Program-made: the position numbers and the translations under genes
Shown: one piece after another, positions 27,150 through 35,144 of the stretch
Position numbering within the stretch: the first letter of the stretch is position 1
How the letters are laid out: the number at the start of each line of letters is the position of its first letter
From: Bacteroidia bacterium
GTDB lineage: Bacteria > Bacteroidota > Bacteroidia > Cytophagales > Cyclobacteriaceae
Reading direction: 5' to 3'
NCBI GenBank assembly: GCA_030426345.1
Contig: JAUHYU010000035.1
Span: 1-46,619, forward strand
Length of the DNA stretch: 46,619 nt
Notes under the pieces: model-generated
What the model was told of the DNA's origin: nothing
What the model saw: the letters and a program-made list of their open reading frames with translations, nothing else
Databases searched by the model: none

Positions 27150-27258
27150 TTCATCGCCTGGTCTTGCTTCTTGGAGTTATCTTTATAAAATAAAAAAAGC
27201 CTCGTTTTTCCATGAAAGAGATTGACACCATCGGCTTTCCTAAACAATTGAAAAAGCA

Positions 27259-27786
27259 CTAATATTCCATGTTTCCTTCCGTAAACCATTTGGCATATTT
27301 GATATAATTATTGGCTGTCTTGGAAAATACACCTTGCAGTTCTTCGCCAACAGGTTTTATCTTTTTGGCCGGAGTTCCTGCGTAGATAAATCCAGATTCT
27401 ACAACGGTTTTGGCAAGAACTACTGCCCCTGCAGCGACTATCGAGCCACTTTTCACCACAGCATCATCCATCACGATGGCCCCCATGCCAATGAGCACAT
27501 TGTCTTCGATTGCACACCCATGCACTACGGCATTGTGGGCGATGGAGACGTTGTCACCAATGACAACATTTGATTTTTTATACGTGCAGTGGATCACTGC
27601 CCCATCTTGGATATTGGAGTTGTCACCAATTGTGATGGAATGCACGTCGCCCCGTACCACAGCATTGAACCAAACGCTGCAATTTTTTCCCATGGTTACT
27701 TCACCCACTACAGTTGCATTGTCTGCAATAAAACAATTTTCTCCGAATGTTGGTTCGATACCCCGAACCGGTAATATAAGCGCCAT
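27259..27786 (-). CDS. Gamma-carbonic anhydrase family protein (left-handed beta-helix)
   Basis: A 175-residue cytoplasmic protein made of hexapeptide repeats (V-V-G-E-V-T, V-V-R-G-D-V, I-G-D-N-S-N-I-Q-D-G). The segments GDNSNIQDGAVIHC, SIAHNAVVHGCAI and VLIGMGAIVMDDAVV match the YrdA/PaaY group. Histidines in VIHC, IAHNA and VVHGC sit where the zinc-binding histidines of gamma-carbonic anhydrases lie. Proteins of this group bind a metal, but only some hydrate carbon dioxide. It begins 106 bases after the stop of the Gfo/Idh/MocA gene on the same strand and is probably a separate unit. The gap beyond its 3' end (27150-27258) holds a poor terminator-like element with AAAGCC and GGCTTT arms around a TTTTTCCATGAAA core. 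Confidence 0.88.
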   Translation of the reverse strand: MALILPVRGIEPTFGENCFIADNATVVGEVTMGKNCSVWFNAVVRGDVHSITIGDNSNIQDGAVIHCTYKKSNVVIGDNVSIAHNAVVHGCAIEDNVLIGMGAIVMDDAVVKSGSIVAAGAVVLAKTVVESGFIYAGTPAKKIKPVGEELQGVFSKTANNYIKYAKWFTEGNMEY

Positions 27787-27892
27787 GATTTTAAGCGTTT
27801 GTTTGCCTACAAAAGTAAATCTGATAATGGCTTAAAAGAAGTAAAAACGATTCTTTGTTTGATATAGCAAAGAATTGTTTTTGCTAAATACT

Positions 27893-29230
27893 TCATAAAT
27901 ACTCCTTCGGGAATTTCCAAGATCCACGATATTCAGGGATGGCCATTATTGCAGCTTCCTTATCTCCTATGATTGCTTCCTTCTCAGAATCAAATTGAAT
28001 GGATCTACCTAGCTTTAGCGAAAGCGTACTGAGTTGGATTGGTGCATCGACTTTAAAATGGTAGTCTGGATTACAGCTTGGCTGTTTGCGAGATTTAATA
28101 CAATCCATCCATTCTAACTCCTGACCCCGTGATGCCGGTATGGATTTAGGCGGTGTTTGCATGCCGTTCATGCGATCACCTTCAGGTCTGATAGTATGCT
28201 CACCATAATCTGTCTGTAAAGTGCCATTAACTCCATGAAAATATATTCCTAACCGGCGTTGACTCTTCTGTTCGCGCAAAAAATCAAAACCATAGCTATT
28301 TGACAACGATAGCATCCAAGTCATGGTAAGATTTGGGTAGCGAAATAACACCTCATGGCTATCATATGTATCGCCGTCATCGTCTATGATGTAACGACCA
28401 CCAACAGCACTCACTTCTGTCGGTAATCCCAAATTCAAGGCCCAAATGGGTAAATCTGTAATATGAGGTGCCATGCCAGGAGTCCATCCGCCGCTAAAAT
28501 CATCCCAAAAGCCATGGTAAAAAGCATCAATTACTAGATTAGGATTGAAGGGTTGCATCCGTGCCGGGCCAACCCAGTTTTCCCAATCCAATCCTTTAGG
28601 AAAGTTATTCGTATTATTTCCTTTGCCTATGCCGTTGGGTGCTTCGTTCATCACAAAGAACGTGCGTACAGTGCCAATATCACCAAGGTTTCCAGAGCGA
28701 ACGAGTTCAACCATTCGACGATAATGTTCACCTGCATGTATTTGCGTACCTATTTGACCAATAATATTATGTTTGCGGAAGGCATTGCGCACTGCTAGGC
28801 TCTCACCAAAATGCATGGTCATGGGTTTTTGCAAATAAATGTCCACACCTACTTCACAAGCAGCAACAGCCTGAATCGCATGCCAATGAGCTGGAGTTGC
28901 TATGATCACCGCATCCAACCCTTTGTGCTGTAGTAATTCTCGGAAATCTGAATAGCCAGTGCAAGTACCCTTATATTTTTCTACAATAGGGTCGAGCCGT
29001 TCTTTCCATACGTCACATGCTGCTACCAAGACAGCATCTTTGTGGCTCATACATGCTTTCAGGTTGGCTTTGCCCAAACCTCCGCACCCAATAATGCCGA
29101 GGTTGATTTTATCACTTGGGGCAGGGTTCCCATGGATAACCGATGATTTTAGGACAAGAGGAGCACCGACGGCGGCGGCTGCTGTTGCTTTTACAAATTT
29201 TCTACGAGTATAATGTGTGTTGTTTTCCAT
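27893..29230 (-). CDS. Tat-exported Gfo/Idh/MocA family oxidoreductase
   Basis: A 445-residue protein with a twin-arginine leader (YTRRKFVKATAAAAVGAPL). A Rossmann domain follows, with INLGIIGCGGLGKANLKAC and the strand VLVAACDVW. The motif IYLQKPMT holds the conserved catalytic-region Lys (usually EKP; Glu is replaced by Gln here). The C-terminal half is the substrate-binding beta-sheet domain (GTVRTFFVMNEAP, GGWTPGMAPHITDLPIWALN). Folded export with bound NAD(P) fits the Tat leader. Family members oxidise or reduce sugar carbons, and some act as NAD-dependent glycosidases (GH109-like). It is the last gene of the minus-strand operon that starts at 34914, 32 bases after the DUF6807 gene. Confidence 0.85.
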   Translation of the reverse strand: MENNTHYTRRKFVKATAAAAVGAPLVLKSSVIHGNPAPSDKINLGIIGCGGLGKANLKACMSHKDAVLVAACDVWKERLDPIVEKYKGTCTGYSDFRELLQHKGLDAVIIATPAHWHAIQAVAACEVGVDIYLQKPMTMHFGESLAVRNAFRKHNIIGQIGTQIHAGEHYRRMVELVRSGNLGDIGTVRTFFVMNEAPNGIGKGNNTNNFPKGLDWENWVGPARMQPFNPNLVIDAFYHGFWDDFSGGWTPGMAPHITDLPIWALNLGLPTEVSAVGGRYIIDDDGDTYDSHEVLFRYPNLTMTWMLSLSNSYGFDFLREQKSQRRLGIYFHGVNGTLQTDYGEHTIRPEGDRMNGMQTPPKSIPASRGQELEWMDCIKSRKQPSCNPDYHFKVDAPIQLSTLSLKLGRSIQFDSEKEAIIGDKEAAIMAIPEYRGSWKFPKEYL

Positions 29231-29262
29231 GGTTCTAAATGTGTTATTTTTTTAAATATAAT

Positions 29263-30612
29263 TTATTCTAAATATTGAAGTGGGGTTGAACTAGAATTAT
29301 ATGCATCCCAATATTTTTTGGAAACGTCTACATTCGGCTTTCCTCCGCTATGGATTATTAGTCTAAAACGGAGAGTCAAAGCTTGATTTGTACTGAGTTG
29401 AAACCTTGTGTCTGGAGTCGGAAAGGTGGGTTGCACCCAGGCCAAATTTGGGTAATCTCTCCAAACGCCAGGATATTCTGGGTTTCCTTTATGTTGCAAT
29501 ACCATCAAACCGGAGGTTGATGAATTTCCTTTGAAAATCCCGTTAAAATCAGACCAAGCACGCAATGGTTCCGAGTTTTTCTCATCTGTAAAATATGAGA
29601 TATCCTGCGATTCTGGAGTTTGCATTCTTATGTTTAGGCCTCCGTAGGTGTTTGTAAACCGTGTAGCAATTGTGACGCTATCCTCCAATGCTTGCAGGTT
29701 TATGGTCAAGTCGATAATGCGGTCGTCGCTAGATGCACGATACACACGAATTATGGCGTGTTCGCGCACGATAGGCTTTTCGTCTTCCCACATCCACAGA
29801 TTTTCGGCATTAATTTCAGCAAACACCGGTCCACTAACTAATTTTAAATTTCCAGTTGGCCGTGCAAATATCGTTTGCAGTGCATATATATCACCACGTT
29901 TTGAACCGTACTGTACTTCCGGCCAAGCCCAAAAGATGCCGCGATGATGTGGATGGCCCGTATCTGGCCAGTCATTAGTAAGCATTTCGCCATTCAGCCC
30001 GTATAGTGGATGAATATAGTCGCTGCGAGGAATGGCATAAATGGCGGATGTTACGGCTGTATCTTTTGGGTATTCGGGGTGAGACTTTAAATACTCTTCG
30101 TAATAAATCCCTCCTACTTTGCTAGAATAGTCAATTTTTTTATTGTTGCCATTTCCATTGCGGATGACATCCTTTTCATAAACTGTTTGATAATTATATT
30201 GCAGTACTTTATTGCCTGCTTCTTCAATAATCACTTGTCCGGTGCTGGAATCCAAATAAGCTTTTACTTCACTTTCACTAGATAGATCTTTCACTAGTTT
30301 GAATCTAGTCGGTTTTGTCTCTTGTTTTGGATGGATAATTACGCCTATTGTACCTGATTTATTATTGATGCCTTCCATCTGAATTGGGATGGTTTTTTTT
30401 GTAGAAAGATCGACGAGTGCCAATTGTCCTTTTTTGGCAGCGGCTTCCTGCTTTTTGTTTAACTCCAATTTAATGGAAATAGGGGCACTATTGTTGGATA
30501 ATTCTATGCCGAGATAATCTGCCGTTATAGTTTTTTGGTTACATGAATAAGTAATGAAACTTAAGATCAATAGGTATAACTTGATTTTTACCGAGACGGA
30601 ATTTATCTTCAT
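29263..30612 (-). CDS. DUF6807 (PmoA-like) lipoprotein
   Basis: A 449-residue protein with a lipobox (FITYSC). The body contains the DUF6807 signature around residues 200-235: SDYIHPLYGLNGEMLTNDWP and GHPHHRGIFWAWPEV, with repeated histidines that could bind a metal. The C-terminal segment GVWRDYPNLAWVQPTFP and LRFRLIIHSGG is also typical. Family members are often named PmoA-like after an old annotation, but they have no link to methane oxidation. They cluster with Gfo/Idh/MocA oxidoreductases in glycan-using bacteria. It lies 30 bases after the creatininase gene. A variant repeat (reads CCAAAATCCATAAA) lies 4 bases ahead of its start codon. Confidence 0.75.
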   Translation of the reverse strand: MKINSVSVKIKLYLLILSFITYSCNQKTITADYLGIELSNNSAPISIKLELNKKQEAAAKKGQLALVDLSTKKTIPIQMEGINNKSGTIGVIIHPKQETKPTRFKLVKDLSSESEVKAYLDSSTGQVIIEEAGNKVLQYNYQTVYEKDVIRNGNGNNKKIDYSSKVGGIYYEEYLKSHPEYPKDTAVTSAIYAIPRSDYIHPLYGLNGEMLTNDWPDTGHPHHRGIFWAWPEVQYGSKRGDIYALQTIFARPTGNLKLVSGPVFAEINAENLWMWEDEKPIVREHAIIRVYRASSDDRIIDLTINLQALEDSVTIATRFTNTYGGLNIRMQTPESQDISYFTDEKNSEPLRAWSDFNGIFKGNSSTSGLMVLQHKGNPEYPGVWRDYPNLAWVQPTFPTPDTRFQLSTNQALTLRFRLIIHSGGKPNVDVSKKYWDAYNSSSTPLQYLE

Positions 30613-30616
30613 TATT

Positions 30617-30626
30617 TATGGATTTT
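30617..30626 (-). repeat. Variant repeat copy (AAAATCCATA)
   Basis: Nine of ten bases match on the minus strand, with AAAGCATCC just upstream as in the full 22-bp form. It lies 4 bases before the ATG of the DUF6807 gene. Confidence 0.65.
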
Positions 30627-30642
30627 GGATGCTTTATTTATT

Positions 30643-31407
30643 TTAAACTAATTTAGAGTTATAAAGATCAGCTACAATATTTTTCAATTCATTGATGACC
30701 AGATTTGTTATCTGCTTTCCCTTTTTAGCTGTACCCATTTTTGGATTTCCATATACGCCATTGCTGGTCATGGCTTTCATACTTCTGTATATAGAAGCTT
30801 TGGCCCCCCGCAACATATCCATTTCTGCCCAGTCATACCCATGGATGTTTTTGATATCTTCTGCTAGATCAAGTTTGACCAATTCTGGTGCGAAATGCAA
30901 CATGAGAGATGTCTCGAATTCGCCTGCGTGTCCGACACCGCCCGGGCCAGATTCGTTTAATTCGAAAAGTGACTCTGATGCTAATTTCCACCAAGTGGCT
31001 AGTACTACCTGAATCTCAGGATTTTCTGAACCAAATTTTTCCATAAGTATATGGCCTGCTGCGAGGTTCCCTCCATGGCTGTTGAATATAATAATATTCT
31101 TAAACCCATGACGGACGACTGAATTCATCACGTCATCGGCCTGATTGAGAAATGTCTGATGTTGGATCGACAAAGACCCTGCAAAACCCATGTGGTGTTC
31201 TGAGCAACCAATACTCATGATGGGCAAGATGAGCACCTTGTCAGTAATCGCTTTGTTTAATTCTTTACAAAAGAATTCACCAATCATTCGATCTGTGGCC
31301 AATGGCAAATGAGGACCGTGCTGCTCAGTAGCTGAAACCGGAAAAATTACCGGGATATTACGACCTAGCTTTTGTATTTCAGGTGATGTTAGTTGATCCC
31401 AAATCAT
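30643..31407 (-). CDS. Creatininase family amidohydrolase/lactonase-like protein
   Basis: The ATG at 31405-31407 overlaps the TGA of the upstream RidA fusion as ATGA, which argues for translational coupling and against the longer start at 31422. The 254-residue protein has the creatininase metal motifs: SATEQHGPHLPLATD, IIIFNSHGGN and GGVGHAGEFETS. These bind two metals in creatininase and in related enzymes such as MftE and FAPy deformylases. The substrate of uncharacterised members cannot be guessed from the motifs; they hydrolyse cyclic or linear amides, and a lactone is conceivable. In this operon it could open a ring or remove an acyl group from a catabolic intermediate. No signal peptide is present. 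Confidence 0.82.
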   Translation of the reverse strand: MIWDQLTSPEIQKLGRNIPVIFPVSATEQHGPHLPLATDRMIGEFFCKELNKAITDKVLILPIMSIGCSEHHMGFAGSLSIQHQTFLNQADDVMNSVVRHGFKNIIIFNSHGGNLAAGHILMEKFGSENPEIQVVLATWWKLASESLFELNESGPGGVGHAGEFETSLMLHFAPELVKLDLAEDIKNIHGYDWAEMDMLRGAKASIYRSMKAMTSNGVYGNPKMGTAKKGKQITNLVINELKNIVADLYNSKLV

Positions 31408-32282
31408 TTTTTTACTGCCCAAATTTCAACTTCTACCATAAGTGTTCCTAGCAAGCCGGCTTGAACCGCCGTGCGGACAGGTAAAGGGTCTTTAAAATAT
31501 TTCTTATAAACTTCATTAAACCGTGGCCAGTCATCCAAGTCCTGTAAATATACATTTACCTTGAAAGCATCATTCATGGAAGCACCACCGCTTTCTAACT
31601 GCGCTTTGCAATTTTCTAAGGTCAATTCTGTCTGTTCTTCGATGGTTTCCCCGATTATTGCTCCTGATTTATCAATAGCTGCTTGTCCGGAAATTACGAT
31701 TATTTGGCCTGGATTTATTTGTAATACGGGGGAATACGGCCCAGCTGTGACATGTTGTGATGTATTTTTAGGTTGCTGTTTAGCGGGTTTTTCCGAACTG
31801 GTTGTTCCCATTGGGTGCGGTAAATACCCTGTAAAACCTGCTATTTTCCATGAGCCATTGATTTTCCTACATGTATAAAGTGTTTGCCAATTTAGCTGAA
31901 TAGTTTCACCGGATTTCTTCACTATTTCCCCATCGAATTTTTTATGTAAAAGTGCCGTATTTCCCATGACCTCGATATCCCTTAAGGTCGTTGCTTCGTA
32001 CAGAGCAATTTCGGGATTAGTTGTCCACTCAGTCATTGCAAAGTCTTTTGCCTGTTCCAACCAAAGTTGTTTGTAAACGCTTAGCGTAGGGAAATTCAAT
32101 CTCCATGAATCGGGATTGCCCAAATGCCGTCCGTCTATCCCCACAAAACCTTCCTCAATAAAATCCTGCTGCACCATCGACCAATCCTGCGATACAAATG
32201 CTTTGATGTCGCGCTTAACCAGCATTTCCCAAAGGCTGTTCCGGTCATCTTCTGGAATAAATGGATTTTGATACAAACTCAT
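31404..32282 (-). CDS. Fusion of an NTF2-like domain and a RidA (YjgF) domain
   Basis: A 292-residue cytoplasmic protein with two domains. Residues 1-155 are NTF2/SnoaL-like (WEMLVKRDIKAFVSQDWSMV, ending in GSWKIAGFTGYLP). After a linker rich in Lys, Gln and Ser (about 158-172), residues 173-292 form a RidA domain: GPYSPVLQINPGQIIVISGQ, then CKAQLESGGASMNDAFKVNVYL. The closing block has PVRTAVQAG with Arg270, the substrate carboxylate-binding arginine of RidA. RidA proteins hydrolyse reactive enamines or imines. The start (ATG 32280-32282) overlaps the upstream stop as ATGA, and its own stop overlaps the creatininase start. I do not know this fusion as a named family. Confidence 0.82.
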   Translation of the reverse strand: MSLYQNPFIPEDDRNSLWEMLVKRDIKAFVSQDWSMVQQDFIEEGFVGIDGRHLGNPDSWRLNFPTLSVYKQLWLEQAKDFAMTEWTTNPEIALYEATTLRDIEVMGNTALLHKKFDGEIVKKSGETIQLNWQTLYTCRKINGSWKIAGFTGYLPHPMGTTSSEKPAKQQPKNTSQHVTAGPYSPVLQINPGQIIVISGQAAIDKSGAIIGETIEEQTELTLENCKAQLESGGASMNDAFKVNVYLQDLDDWPRFNEVYKKYFKDPLPVRTAVQAGLLGTLMVEVEIWAVKK

Positions 32283-33412
32283 ATTGTATAACTTTTAAAT
32301 GATGTTTGAAATTCCTTAATAGCGGCTTCGTCAGGTTCCACACCTAAGCCGTCGCCCTTGGGTAGTTCAATATAAGGCGCATGGATTTTTAATGGTTTTT
32401 TTAGCAAATCATGACTTCGGATCAATTGGCCAAAAATGTCACTGGGCCATACACAGGATTTTGAGGCAGCTGCCGAATGAACATACATCGCTTCCAATAT
32501 GCCAAGATCTATCTCAGATCCATGCCAGCAAGGCAAGCCAGCAACCGTGGCAACGTGATCTAACTTTTGAAAATTGGCTAAACCACAATTGAAATTAAAT
32601 CCGTCAACTGCTTCGTGTTGAATGGCTCGAATAGCATCTTCAATTTTTTGCCCATGCAAAATATAGGGCAATGAAACATGCAATACTATTGGTATAGAAC
32701 CATAACTTCTCAATCTGGAATATTCATTCAGTTGCCACCTCGGGATTGGGTCTTCAAGACACAGCACATTGCCAATTTCTTTTAATACGTCCAGCCGTTT
32801 TCGGGCCTCTCCGGAATTCTCCCACCGTTCGTTCGGATCGAGGATCACGCTCATGCCAGGTGCGGCAGATTTGATTTCGCTGCACCAACCTACCACATCA
32901 TCCTCTAGATCACATTTGAATTTGAGGCAATCATATCCTTGATCGAGATATTTTTTGGCTAAATAACCAATTTCTTCGATATGCCGATGACTGCTCCAAG
33001 CCCCTACTTTAATCTTTTCTTGTACAGGACCGCCAAGCAAATCAACTACTCTCATTTGGTATGATTTCGCGTAAGCATCCCAAATGGCACATTCAAACCC
33101 GTCATATTCCCTGCAAAAGGTGAAAGGAAGTTTTTGTAGTGTAATGCCTCTTAAATCCATGCCAATGAGCACGTTCGCAATGTCCTCCACCATTTTCCAA
33201 TCGTGGCCCCTGTACAGTTCACCCCAGCCGATCACCCCATTGTCCAGTTCCATTTTCAGGATCAACTTGGCAACTTGGTCGAACTGTACAGACCAGCCAG
33301 GTTTGGAGCCAACTGGAAGTTTGTGCAATGGTTTTTGCATGCCTTTGCTGTCCACAACCCCATCGTGGGCAGGCACGATTACTTCAAAGCATGATATTCG
33401 TTCTATTTTCAT
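32279..33412 (-). CDS. Enolase-superfamily (MR/MLE-like) protein with altered metal site
   Basis: A 377-residue cytoplasmic protein. The N-terminal capping domain runs to about residue 120. The barrel carries LKFKCD (Lys164 and Lys166), ILDPNERW (Asp192, first metal ligand) and LEDPIP (Glu220, second ligand). At the third ligand, where most members read IALGES with Glu, it reads IVLHVSLPY, so His245/Val246 replace Gly/Glu. The usual QPDVG block reads NFNCG. A His follows at WHGSEIDLG. The family includes acid-sugar dehydratases, which suits the SDR and RraA genes just upstream. The altered site could mean a changed metal geometry or lost dehydratase chemistry. Start and stop both overlap neighbours by four bases. 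Confidence 0.8.
   Translation of the reverse strand: MKIERISCFEVIVPAHDGVVDSKGMQKPLHKLPVGSKPGWSVQFDQVAKLILKMELDNGVIGWGELYRGHDWKMVEDIANVLIGMDLRGITLQKLPFTFCREYDGFECAIWDAYAKSYQMRVVDLLGGPVQEKIKVGAWSSHRHIEEIGYLAKKYLDQGYDCLKFKCDLEDDVVGWCSEIKSAAPGMSVILDPNERWENSGEARKRLDVLKEIGNVLCLEDPIPRWQLNEYSRLRSYGSIPIVLHVSLPYILHGQKIEDAIRAIQHEAVDGFNFNCGLANFQKLDHVATVAGLPCWHGSEIDLGILEAMYVHSAAASKSCVWPSDIFGQLIRSHDLLKKPLKIHAPYIELPKGDGLGVEPDEAAIKEFQTSFKSYTI
32380..32389 (-). repeat. AAAATCCATG repeat copy inside a coding region
   Basis: Exact minus-strand copy near the end of the enolase-superfamily gene, read as Lys-Ile-His in PLKIHAPY. Confidence 0.75.
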
Positions 33413-34200
33413 GTGGTTTCCGTGTATGAACGGTTGTATAATAGACAGACAGATCCTGCATCTGCATAAATGGTTTGGCCTGTGATCGCTCTTGACAAGT
33501 CAGAAAGTAAAAAGGCTACCACGTTGCCACAGTCTTCAGGGAGGACTTCAAAATTCATGGCCTGATGATCAGAAAAGTAATCTTCTACCCATTTGACCGG
33601 GTCGTCAGCCCATGTTTTGATCAAGTCATAATTTTGCTCGGCATGCACATATCCTGGCCCGACAGCATTGACACGGATATTATGTTTGCCCAATTCCACA
33701 GCCATTCCCGTAGTCAAGCCTTCCACAGCGGATTTTACGCTAGAATACAAGGCATATCGAGACATGGTGGCATTGGCGTGAACGGAGGAGATGTTGACGA
33801 TGTTTCCAGTGGCTTTGTCATTTAACACTTTTTGCACAAACACTTTAGATACCATCCAAACACCTTTGATGTCAATGTGGTATAATCTGTCAAAGTCTGC
33901 TATGCTTGCTTCATGAGCCACCTTGCTCAAGCCGACTCCTGCATTATTGACCAACCCATGAATTGGACCAACAGCTTCTGTCAATTCTTCAAACATTCGG
34001 TTTATTTCCGATTCGACACTGACATCTGCTGAAACAGGAACTGCATTCTTATATTGAGCAGCAGCCTTTTCGGCTTTGCTAATATTTTTTTCGTTCAGGA
34101 TGACGGTAGCCCCTGCCTCCGATAGCACTTTGCAAATGCCAGCTCCAACACCTGCACCACCACCTCCGGTAACGAGAATGTTTTTTCCTTTGAAATTCAT
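33409..34200 (-). CDS. SDR family NAD(P)-dependent oxidoreductase
   Basis: A 263-residue classical short-chain dehydrogenase/reductase. The cofactor site is ILVTGGGGAGVGAGI, followed by LVNNAG and the catalytic set Ser in NIVNISSVHA with YSSVK (Tyr and Lys). The C-terminal FLLSDLSRAITGQTIYADAG is standard. It would oxidise or reduce a hydroxyl or ketone on an acid-sugar intermediate. It lies 3 bases after the RraA gene and overlaps the enolase-superfamily gene by four bases (ATGA). In known non-phosphorylative sugar-acid routes such as L-fuconate or L-rhamnonate degradation, an SDR oxidises the 2-keto-3-deoxy acid; that assignment is inference. Confidence 0.88.
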   Translation of the reverse strand: MNFKGKNILVTGGGGAGVGAGICKVLSEAGATVILNEKNISKAEKAAAQYKNAVPVSADVSVESEINRMFEELTEAVGPIHGLVNNAGVGLSKVAHEASIADFDRLYHIDIKGVWMVSKVFVQKVLNDKATGNIVNISSVHANATMSRYALYSSVKSAVEGLTTGMAVELGKHNIRVNAVGPGYVHAEQNYDLIKTWADDPVKWVEDYFSDHQAMNFEVLPEDCGNVVAFLLSDLSRAITGQTIYADAGSVCLLYNRSYTETT

Positions 34201-34203
34201 AGG

Positions 34204-34914
34204 TTATATAATACCAAATTTATCAAATGCCTCACGAGCCCCCAAGCCATTTTCAATGGCTGTCTTTACAAGCTTTTCCCCCATCGCTTTTTCTAAAGCT
34301 GCTTCAATCACCTCTTTTTCAATCTTCCTGGGAATAATGCATACACCATCAATATCACCAAAGACAATGTCACCAGGCTGAATTCTTACACCACCCATTT
34401 CTATCTCAACTCTAAAATCAATCACTTTGCCCCGAGGCCCTTGATCCTGTGCGTATCTACCATAAGAAAACGTAGGAAAATCCATGGATAGAATGCCGTT
34501 TGTGTCCCTAGAATATCCATTGACCACAGCTCCTGTTGCACCAAGTTTTATGGCACGGGTACTCATCAATTCGCCCCACAGTGCATAAGTAGGAGAGGAG
34601 CCTGTACAGATATAAATCTCGTCCTCCTTCAAATCATCCAAAGCTTCCAGCATCAACCCGAAGGGCTTGTCCAATATTGGATTGTTACCACTTCCCGAAA
34701 TTTCATTGTGGACATCCGCTTCCAAAACGGTCATGGCTCGGCCTGCCAACAGCATGTCGTCTTGCAATGGTTTGATCTGTGGAGGTAAAAATTGATTCAA
34801 AAACCCCATTTTATCCATGACATCACCTATCACCGCTGAGAAAAGATGTGACTTCATTAAATGAAAAAGCTCCTTGTCATTATGCCATGTATATTCTATT
34901 TCACCAACTTTCAT
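34204..34914 (-). CDS. RraA/HMG-aldolase family protein
   Basis: A 236-residue cytoplasmic protein. The core matches the RraA-like fold: FSAVIGDVMDKMG, the active-site loop WGELMSTRAIKLGATGAVV and GYSRDTNGI (Arg136, Asp137), then GDIVFGDIDGVCIIP. In 4-hydroxy-4-methyl-2-oxoglutarate/oxaloacetate aldolases the Arg and Asp of this motif bind substrate and metal, so a retro-aldol cleavage of a 2-keto acid to pyruvate is plausible. RraA itself, an RNase E inhibitor, is shorter. It is the first gene of the minus-strand operon and is divergent from the AraC-type regulator at 35145. The spacer to the SDR is 3 bases. Confidence 0.82.
   Translation of the reverse strand: MKVGEIEYTWHNDKELFHLMKSHLFSAVIGDVMDKMGFLNQFLPPQIKPLQDDMLLAGRAMTVLEADVHNEISGSGNNPILDKPFGLMLEALDDLKEDEIYICTGSSPTYALWGELMSTRAIKLGATGAVVNGYSRDTNGILSMDFPTFSYGRYAQDQGPRGKVIDFRVEIEMGGVRIQPGDIVFGDIDGVCIIPRKIEKEVIEAALEKAMGEKLVKTAIENGLGAREAFDKFGII
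34477..34486 (+). repeat. AAAATCCATG repeat copy inside a coding region
   Basis: Exact plus-strand copy antisense within the RraA gene (SMDFPT). It is not in the KIH frame used by three other coding copies. Confidence 0.7.
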
Positions 34915-34961
34915 TTGAGTGCTTTGCTTTGGCCAATACTTATTTTTTAAAAGTTAAAGAT

Positions 34962-34995
34962 ATTATTTGATACGTATATATTCTTGTCAAATAAT
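34962..34995. promoter_or_regulatory. Inverted repeat in the rraA/araC divergent region
   Basis: ATTATTTGATA at 34962-34972 and TGTCAAATAAT at 34985-34995 are inverted copies with one mismatch, 12 bases apart. The element lies 48 bases before the RraA start and 150 bases before the AraC start. It is a candidate operator for the divergent AraC-type protein. Confidence 0.45.
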
Positions 34996-35144
34996 CACTA
35001 TCTATTGTATTATATTCGCATATTGGTACTTAAAATATTATATCCTGCGAATATTTGATCACAAATACAGAAACAAATCAATACAAATCCGAAATGATCA
35101 GGATACTATTGAATAAAATTGATTAAATGCCTTAGGGAGAATAA

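Noticed and set aside
27190-27242. Hairpin between the TRIC-type and carbonic anhydrase genes
   Set aside because: AAAGCC and GGCTTT arms exist but are about 30 bases apart with poor inner pairing. It may be a decayed terminator, but it is too weak to list as one.
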